Under the pieces are notes generated by a model, which did not search any database, was not told the DNA's origin, and saw only the letters and a program-made list of their open reading frames with translations. The position numbers were made by a program, and so were the translations under genes. This document shows positions 58,416 through 64,000 of a DNA stretch of 64,000 nucleotides, in pieces; within the stretch, counting starts at the first letter, position 1; each line of letters opens with the position of its first letter. Origin of the DNA: Berberis thunbergii (taxonomy: Eukaryota; Streptophyta; Magnoliopsida; Ranunculales; Berberidaceae); the NCBI GenBank assembly GCA_003290165.1, contig QNQO01000454.1, positions 280,001 to 344,000 on the forward strand. Reading direction: 5' to 3'.

Positions 58416-59067
58416 GATGAGGATGGGATATTATCTATGGTGATGATGGGGAAGCCTTGATACATACTGATGGCACGGGTTTTATTTCGAAGCTTGGCGT
58501 TGAATGTCCCTTGAATGTACGTGGAGGCAATTGCTTGGTGCAACAGAATTCAGGTATTCATTTTTTTTCCATATAGTGATATTGTAAGCTCACGGCTCGT
58601 ATTGGATATATGAATTAGACAGAAAGTTATAGTAAAGAGAATCTTTCCATGGATCAGCACAGCTCTTCATGTCCAGCCTTAAAACATTTCCTTTTTGGTT
58701 ATGCCACTTGTACATGTCAACTACATTGCATTGTGATGTTTTTCATATTTGATAATTGATAATGTGTTATGGTTTGGTGCTTCCAACTTGTGTGATATTC
58801 AATGCTTGTGATTTATGGTGTCTTTAGAGGAAGCTTGATCGTATTGAAAATGTGGGAAGATCATCTGGGTTGACAATGCAGACTCTCGCATGCTTGAATC
58901 GTAGGGACACGTTAGCTGCTGCTTATGTTTTTATTTACTTTCATGTACCTTACACATATCACAACATGATGATGGTTTTTTTTGTCCGTGTCTTACAGCT
59001 TTGCTTATCCAAAGTCGTTTGTTTACAATGGTCTGGCAGTAAAAGGAACTTTTCTACTAACAAAAAG
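58416..59067 (+). pseudogene. Captured fragment of an RNA-dependent RNA polymerase (RDR3/4/5-like)
   Basis: Exon 58416-58553 (AG and GT borders) reads DIIYGDDGEALIHTDGTGFI then SKLGVECPLNV, matching the YDEDGEPLIHTDGTGYIS segment of plant RDR-gamma proteins. Exon 58999-59067 reads LLIQSRLF and, after one base shift, NGLAVKGTFLLTKK, matching the LLIQFRLFxNGxAVKGTxLLNKK segment that follows. RDRs copy RNA into double strands for silencing. The catalytic DLDGD loop is not included. Between the exons another frame (KLDRIENVGRSSGL near 58829) is unassigned. Bases 57999-58415 are intron-like. Confidence 0.78.
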
Positions 59068-59069
59068 GT

Positions 59070-62030
59070 ATGTCTGATTGACGGTCATCTAAGAGGGGTG
59101 TTTTCTCTTCATGTTTTCACTTTATTTTAAGTTGACATTTCATAAAGCACATAGGGTGTCTCAGCCCATTGGTTGGCCTCGCTTGGCATGGTATGGTACT
59201 TCAGCACTAAAGGCTGATGGTATGGTTTGTGTCTGTTATGGACAATGATTTCTAATGGAAATGTTATCTTTCCTCATCAAAATTTGAAATGGTGTTTGCA
59301 GTCATGTTGGTTTTGTCATTCTAACCAGAACCTGTGAAGATTCAATTGAAAACTTACAAATATGATTAATTTTTTTCAGATTATAAGTGTGTCAGCTGTA
59401 TAAAACAGGACTGGGGGTGCAATTTAGATACTAATAAGAAATCTACATTCATTGCGAGAATATTTTACACCGAGAAGATTCTGTACCAAAGTAAGAGTCT
59501 CTTTTAAGGAAACCCTGTGTTAGATCCAAAACAACTGTCATTAGAAGTTTCAGAACTTGGAGAAACGAAACATAGACAGAAGTCATTGTAGACCACCAAA
59601 ATCCATTCGTAGGAATGTTTGTCATTAATTATTTTCCACTGGAAACAGCAGTTACTTTTTCTCGTAGTGATCTCCCATGGTACACAAGGGTTGTTTTGAA
59701 CATAGTAATGTTTGAATTAATAGGCAATTCCATAGATGTTCAGGGGTTATGTCTGGACAACTTTAGTTAGTAATTTCTCTTTGTTGGCTTCTTAGCAATG
59801 TATGGATGCAAGAATGCATCATTTCAATTAAAGAGGATATTTGGCAATAAGGATAGCCTAAATCAGTCCAGCATGTGGCTTTTGATAGATTCGTGTTCAG
59901 CTGGGATGACATTCTTAATGACTAATGTTTGTTTCGCCTTTCTCTGTCATAATTACTTTGTGTGACTTTTAATTGCATAGGTCAAGATTGGGCTACGAGT
60001 TCTAACAGACTTGTGCCATAAAAGTTATCATAACTGCCAGGACAGTGGGTATCTGCGGTCGTACTTGCAGTGAAACAGAGCGCACTCTGGTTGCGACCAG
60101 CAGCAAGTCGCATCAGTGCGTCCTCGCAGAGCACAGTCATCCCTCGCAGAGCAGCAGCAGCAGTGCGTACCTCGCATCATCAGCAGATCGTCCTTGCAGT
60201 AAGTCCAAAATCTGCTATTGTTTACTTTTTTTTGCCGTATTTTACGTCTTAGTTTTTAGTCTTTGAACACCACATTCTCTCTTCATATTGGAACTGGAAT
60301 GTGCATAACTGAGTGAGTGGAGTGATGACATGATTTTTGCAGGAAAGTCCACATTCTCTCTTCATTATCAATTTTGTGTCCGACATATTTTCTGTGATTT
60401 TCTGAGTTTCATTGCATAACGTTATCTTCAAATCTTACCATCTTGATAAAGCTCAAATCCTGAACATTCCCAGGACACTTTTGAGTTTCTTCTCATCTCT
60501 CACTTTGAGTTCTCTTTGAAGTCAGCTTAGAAGAAATACATATACTTTTTCCATAGATTTCCAACACACACAACTGTGATGCATTCCAAATTAGTTAAAT
60601 AAAATAGCAGTCCAATTATGTAGCATTGATAATGAAATATGAGGGATAATGAAAATAATGTTGTTGGAAGAAACTGCTAGTGAGCTTTAACAGTGCCAAG
60701 TCAACCACATTGATAAGATTTACAACACAACTTTGTGACAGAGAAAATGATATGGCAGTTTCTTTGTTGGAAGAGAGTAGTAGGACCAGTTTTGGATTCT
60801 AAGTTGAGGTAATTGAAGCAATGTTGTGTGTCGCGATGTTATATGTTAGGCTTCATCCATGTTTAGTAGTTTAATTTGTGAAAGTTTAGACTGCACCTTG
60901 TTTTGTTTAATCTTTCTTTTGAAGTTTCATTGACGATGGAGTTTTTTTTTTTTTACATTAAATATTCAAAAATATTAGTGATATAAAATCCCAGCACATA
61001 TAACTTCGTGAATTGATTAATCATGATATTGTAAGAACCTGTTGCCTAAACAAATCCACACTTTGCTCTCATTATTTTGTCATTTTCACATCACATTATT
61101 TTCAGTTTTAAAGGTTTTTACTTGGACTGCTAGTAGAGATTCTGCAAAATACATCGTATAGCTCTTTACTAACTTTGATGTTGTTTGTTTGTGTTCTATT
61201 TGGCCTGCAGGGGCGGTGTAGGCGATTCAGCTGCGAGGATCACAATGCGCGCAGGAACGAGGTGCACTCAGCCTGGTTTCTGTCAGTTTCCATTTGCGAG
61301 GCTGGCTGGACTGCATGTGCACTGAGCACATAGAAGCTGATAGGAGCTTTCAGCATGGGTTCTCCCCTGTTTTGCACGGTGCCCTTGGCACTGCAGGAGC
61401 GAGGAGACGCGTCGAGCAGGGAGCTGCTAGTGCATGTCGTTGTTTGCACGGTGCGTTGGCGCTGCAGGAGCGAGGCTGCGCGTTGAGCAGGTTTGAGTGC
61501 ATATTAGAAAATATCACCATTTGCAATGTTTCATGCTAACCATGTAATTTTGTGCGTGGTTACAAATATATTTGTGAAATTTGTTATTCTACTTAAAAAA
61601 GATTGATTATTAAGGCATTATCATATGGTTAATGTATATGAATGAGAATTTATAAAGATAATACAGTGAGCCTGATTAATTATAACAGGTGTTTGAAATG
61701 CTTTGATAAGTTGTTTATAATATTTCTTACTAAACTTGGTTGCCTTTGGTAATTGGTAAAGCTTCACTGAAATATTGTTGCCTTCTGAAGTTACAATAAC
61801 TGTTAATGATTCATATCTGTTCAAATATTTTACGCGCTTCTGTTAATGGGTATTGGTCAATTTGTTTATTTGTAATGATTTCTAAGATCCTTTTTGTTTT
61901 CTGGCTTATCTCATCTGTACTTTTGCTTTTGTAGAAGTAGTGAAGATGGGAAAGAGGGTTTTCTTTTCCTCTGCTTGAGGCTGCAAGCCTTTGAAGAGCT
62001 TGGGGGGGAACAAAAGACACCTTTGTAGAT
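59070..62030. other. Mostly AT-rich interior of CACTA-2
   Basis: No recognised gene. A GC-richer block at 60030-60200 with repeated CTCGCAGAGCA motifs and another at 61210-61500 stand out. The rest looks like intron or spacer DNA. Confidence 0.4.
61371..61491. repeat. 72-bp direct duplication in a GC-rich block
   Basis: TTTGCACGGTGCCCTTGGCA at 61371 recurs as TTTGCACGGTGCGTTGGCGC at 61443; both go on with CTGCAGGAGCGAGG and end GAGCAGG. The offset is 72 bases. Possibly derived from a captured GC-rich gene; not identified. Confidence 0.7.
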
Positions 62031-62035
62031 AAGCA

Positions 62036-62733
62036 ATGCCAGTTCCTCTTGCTCCATATACCCTGCCCCCGCCACCGCAACCAAATGGTATTGTCTCTCT
62101 ATTTTTATTTTTAAAAATTTTCAAGTTTTCTAGCTCCAAAGCAATGCCTATATTTTGTTGAATCAAATGTTTTCTATGCCACATGCATAGGTTATTATTG
62201 AGGAATGATTGTGTTTGGATCAAAATCTTGATTCATACAATGTGATATAATTGAGATTCTTTGGTTTAACAACATTGAGAAATGTTGAACAAATTTAATG
62301 TCATTGGTTAATTAAATTCCCTGGAACTCTAAATGCCGGACAGGCAGATTCTTAGTTGAATTTTTTCTGTCACTGGTATCTCGTTTCTCAGGTGCACAGA
62401 GCCAACTTATTTGTTCTGGCTGCCGAAACCTTCTTCTCTATCCTGTTGGAGCCACCTCAGTCTTTGTTGTTTGCAATGCAGTAACACCTGTTCCACCTCC
62501 TGGTACTTTCTTTTCTACATATCTTGCATATGCTACGTACCTTATGGATCGATTGAGTTAACGTATATGTTTCTACACTTGATTTTCTATTTGATTTTAT
62601 GTTTGTTGGATACCAAGTAGGAACTGAAATGGCTCAGCTGGTTTGTGGAGGTGCCACACTTTATTGATGTACATTCGTGGAGCAACAAGCGTACAATGTT
62701 CTTGTTGCCACACAGTTAATTTGGCCATGGAAG
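62036..62733 (+). pseudogene. Captured fragment of an LSD-one-like zinc-finger gene (LOL1/LSD1 type)
   Basis: Exons 62036-62087 (own ATG, MPVPLAPYTLPPPPQPNG), 62392-62502 ([20 protein letters not shown], then [17 protein letters not shown]) and 62621-62733 ([37 protein letters not shown]). The frame is open through both joins, about 92 residues. These are two of the three LSD1-type zinc ribbons (CxxCRxxLMYPxGAxSVxCxxC) of LOL1/LSD1 proteins, regulators of cell death. The first ribbon has CNAV where a CxxC pair is expected, so one zinc ligand is lost. The third ribbon is not included. Confidence 0.88.
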
Positions 62734-63055
62734 GTAGACCTATCATCATAAATAAACTTTACTTATATGCCTTTCTCCATTTTAATTAATGAATTGAAAA
62801 CTTTTGTGAATGACAAGTATCTTTGTGGAAGAGTCAAATTTAATGTGATCATTTTTGTTGTTATCTCTTGTTTCTTCTACTTGTGAAACTTAGACATTTG
62901 ATGTTGTTCTTTGTATATGTATTCATGGAGATAAAAGTTGTTTCGTAAAAGTTGCCACACAGTGTTTTCATCATTTTCATCATCAGCTTTGTTTATTAGC
63001 AATCTTTATAGGTCATGTTTGTCTGTCATTGAGTACTGACTAATTTTATACTGCA

Positions 63056-63188
63056 GGGCTCTGAAGGTCTGAGCCAGTACGGGCAGCAGTATGTTGGACA
63101 GGAGAATGCGCATACATTGCTTGTTTCTGGGGTGCAAAGTGTGTCGTTGTATCAACCATCACCCGTGCCATATACAAGCAACTACCAG
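63056..63188 (+). other. Unassigned exon-like segment near the right end of CACTA-2
   Basis: Between CTGCAG and a GT donor an open stretch reads GSEGLSQYGQQYVGQENAHT and VQSVSLYQPSPVPYTSNYQ. It may belong to a Tyr/Gln/Pro-rich protein, perhaps RNA-binding, but I cannot name it. It takes the place where the third LOL1 zinc ribbon exon would be expected, so it comes from another gene. Confidence 0.4.
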
Positions 63189-63614
63189 GTGCTGCATTCT
63201 CATCATTTTCAGTATATTGAACAAGCAACTACCGAAAGAATGGGGCATGTTCCTAAGGCATCAATGTATTTTCTTACATTATATAACTAGGTGGATTTGT
63301 ATTGTTGGAAAAAACATAGAGAAATTCTTTTGTTTTAGATGCGAGCGAACATGATATAACAAGGTTCCCATTTGTTAGGTTAATCCCTGTTATTGTACAT
63401 TAGTGCTATTTGTTTACATGTTTTTGTTTGGCGTCAAAACTTGACAAGTTCCTTTTTACGGTTGATTTTGTATTTATTTAGCATATAGTTGTGGAATCTT
63501 ATTCGTTGCCGGAGGCATACACCAAACCATAGTACGGACTGATTTTGCAAGTGCGACGGCTGTGATTTTGCTGCAGCAGCAAAAAAAATATATAAATTTT
63601 TTTTCGATTATATT

Positions 63615-64000
63615 AATTTGAAACCGTTGCAACAAACCAGATTTTTTTTTTTTTTTTTTTTTTTTTACCTGCAACCGGCTAAAAACCTCGTTGCTACCTT
63701 GTTAGCTACAGTTTATTTCTCACTGTTTAGCCACAGTTTCAACCGTGCCAGGGTTGCCACGGCTTTAACACCATTGCTACCTTGTTAGCTACAGTTTATT
63801 TCTCACTGTTTAGCCACGGCTTTAAACCGTGGCCAGGGTTAGCCACGGCTGAAAACCGTTGCTACCTTGTTAGCTACAGTTTATTTCTCACTGTTAGCCA
63901 CCGGTTTCAAACCGTGGCCAGGTTAGCCACGGCTTAAACCGGTTGCTACCTTGTTAGCTACAGTTTATTTCTCACTGTTTAGCCACGGCTTCAAACCGTG
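63615..64000. repeat. CACTA-2 right subterminal repeats, running off the window
   Basis: CCACGGCTTTAAACCGTGGC motifs arranged in an ~84-bp higher-order tandem repeat: TTGCTACCTTGTTAGCTACA starts at 63691 and recurs (first copy base) at about 63774, 63859 and 63943. Preceded by a 25-base T run (63642-63666). The terminal GGTGTAGTG is not reached. Confidence 0.88.

Larger units (their letters stand above)
47844..64000 (+). mobile_element. CACTA-2: En/Spm-type transposon with captured genes, right end outside the window
   Basis: The left end CACTACACCAAAA starts at 47844. Right subterminal repeats begin at about 63615 and are still running at 64000, so at least 16,157 bp are present and the right terminus lies beyond. 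Same family as CACTA-1: shared terminal sequence, subterminal motifs, CT-rich leader exon, TNPA gene, and the pre-subterminal segment. Unlike CACTA-1 it carries a TNP2-like transposase (51264-54835). Captured host fragments recognised: SEUSS-like, methionine synthase, RDR3/4/5-like and LOL1-like, all on the + strand. Coding frames are broken, so autonomy is doubtful. Confidence 0.92.

Overview
This window is heterochromatic nuclear DNA of a land plant, most likely an angiosperm. I find no intact host gene; almost everything is transposon, satellite, degenerate rDNA or captured gene fragments. The plant assignment rests on a plant-type 25S/18S/5.8S unit, Tat- and Del-type Ty3/gypsy elements, En/Spm (CACTA) transposons, and fragments of plant-specific genes (TGA bZIP, LSD-one-like, SEUSS-like, RDR3-5-like).

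Layout. (1) 1-5685: a decayed rDNA unit on the + strand. It holds the 3' part of 25S, then a 1.7-kb array of a self-complementary 12-bp repeat standing where the spacer and the first ~1 kb of 18S should be, then 18S 3' part, ITS1, 5.8S and a truncated ITS2. Internal deletions and C-to-T type changes in universally conserved sites mark it as a pseudogene copy. (2) 5686-9200: AT-rich, mostly unassigned, with small tandem duplications. (3) 9205-11911: part of a Ty3/gypsy element on the - strand (LTR, PBS, gag, protease). (4) 11921-30633: an 87-bp satellite split by a complete 12.4-kb CACTA transposon (CACTA-1, 12827-25226, target duplication TAT) and by a 0.88-kb hAT-like element. (5) 30634-37140: Tat-type gypsy pol remnants joined to the 3' end of a Del/Tekay-type chromovirus. 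(6) 37399-41715: a LINE on the - strand, itself interrupted. (7) 42640-45925: another gypsy element carrying an HSP90 processed-pseudogene fragment. (8) 47844-64000: CACTA-2, same family as CACTA-1, running off the window.

The central observation is the pair of gene-capturing CACTA elements. They share termini, subterminal AACGGYTNAAACCGT-type repeats, a CT-rich leader exon with a splice donor, and a TNPA-like gene. CACTA-2 also carries a broken TNP2/TNPD-like catalytic transposase. CACTA-1 has captured exon-intron fragments resembling LHW/bHLH155, a FRG/CHR27-28-type SNF2 helicase, bZIP TGA9/10, an MBD protein and a DEAD-box RH3/RH7 helicase. CACTA-2 has captured SEUSS-like, methionine synthase, RDR3/4/5-like and LOL1/LSD1-like fragments. 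Every recognised fragment lies in the same orientation as the transposase genes, and introns are retained, so chimeric sense transcripts are possible. Several fragments derive from chromatin or silencing factors (MBD, FRG-type SNF2, RDR).

All protein identities come from recognising family motifs by eye, without a database search. Exon borders are read from GT/AG sites and frame continuity.
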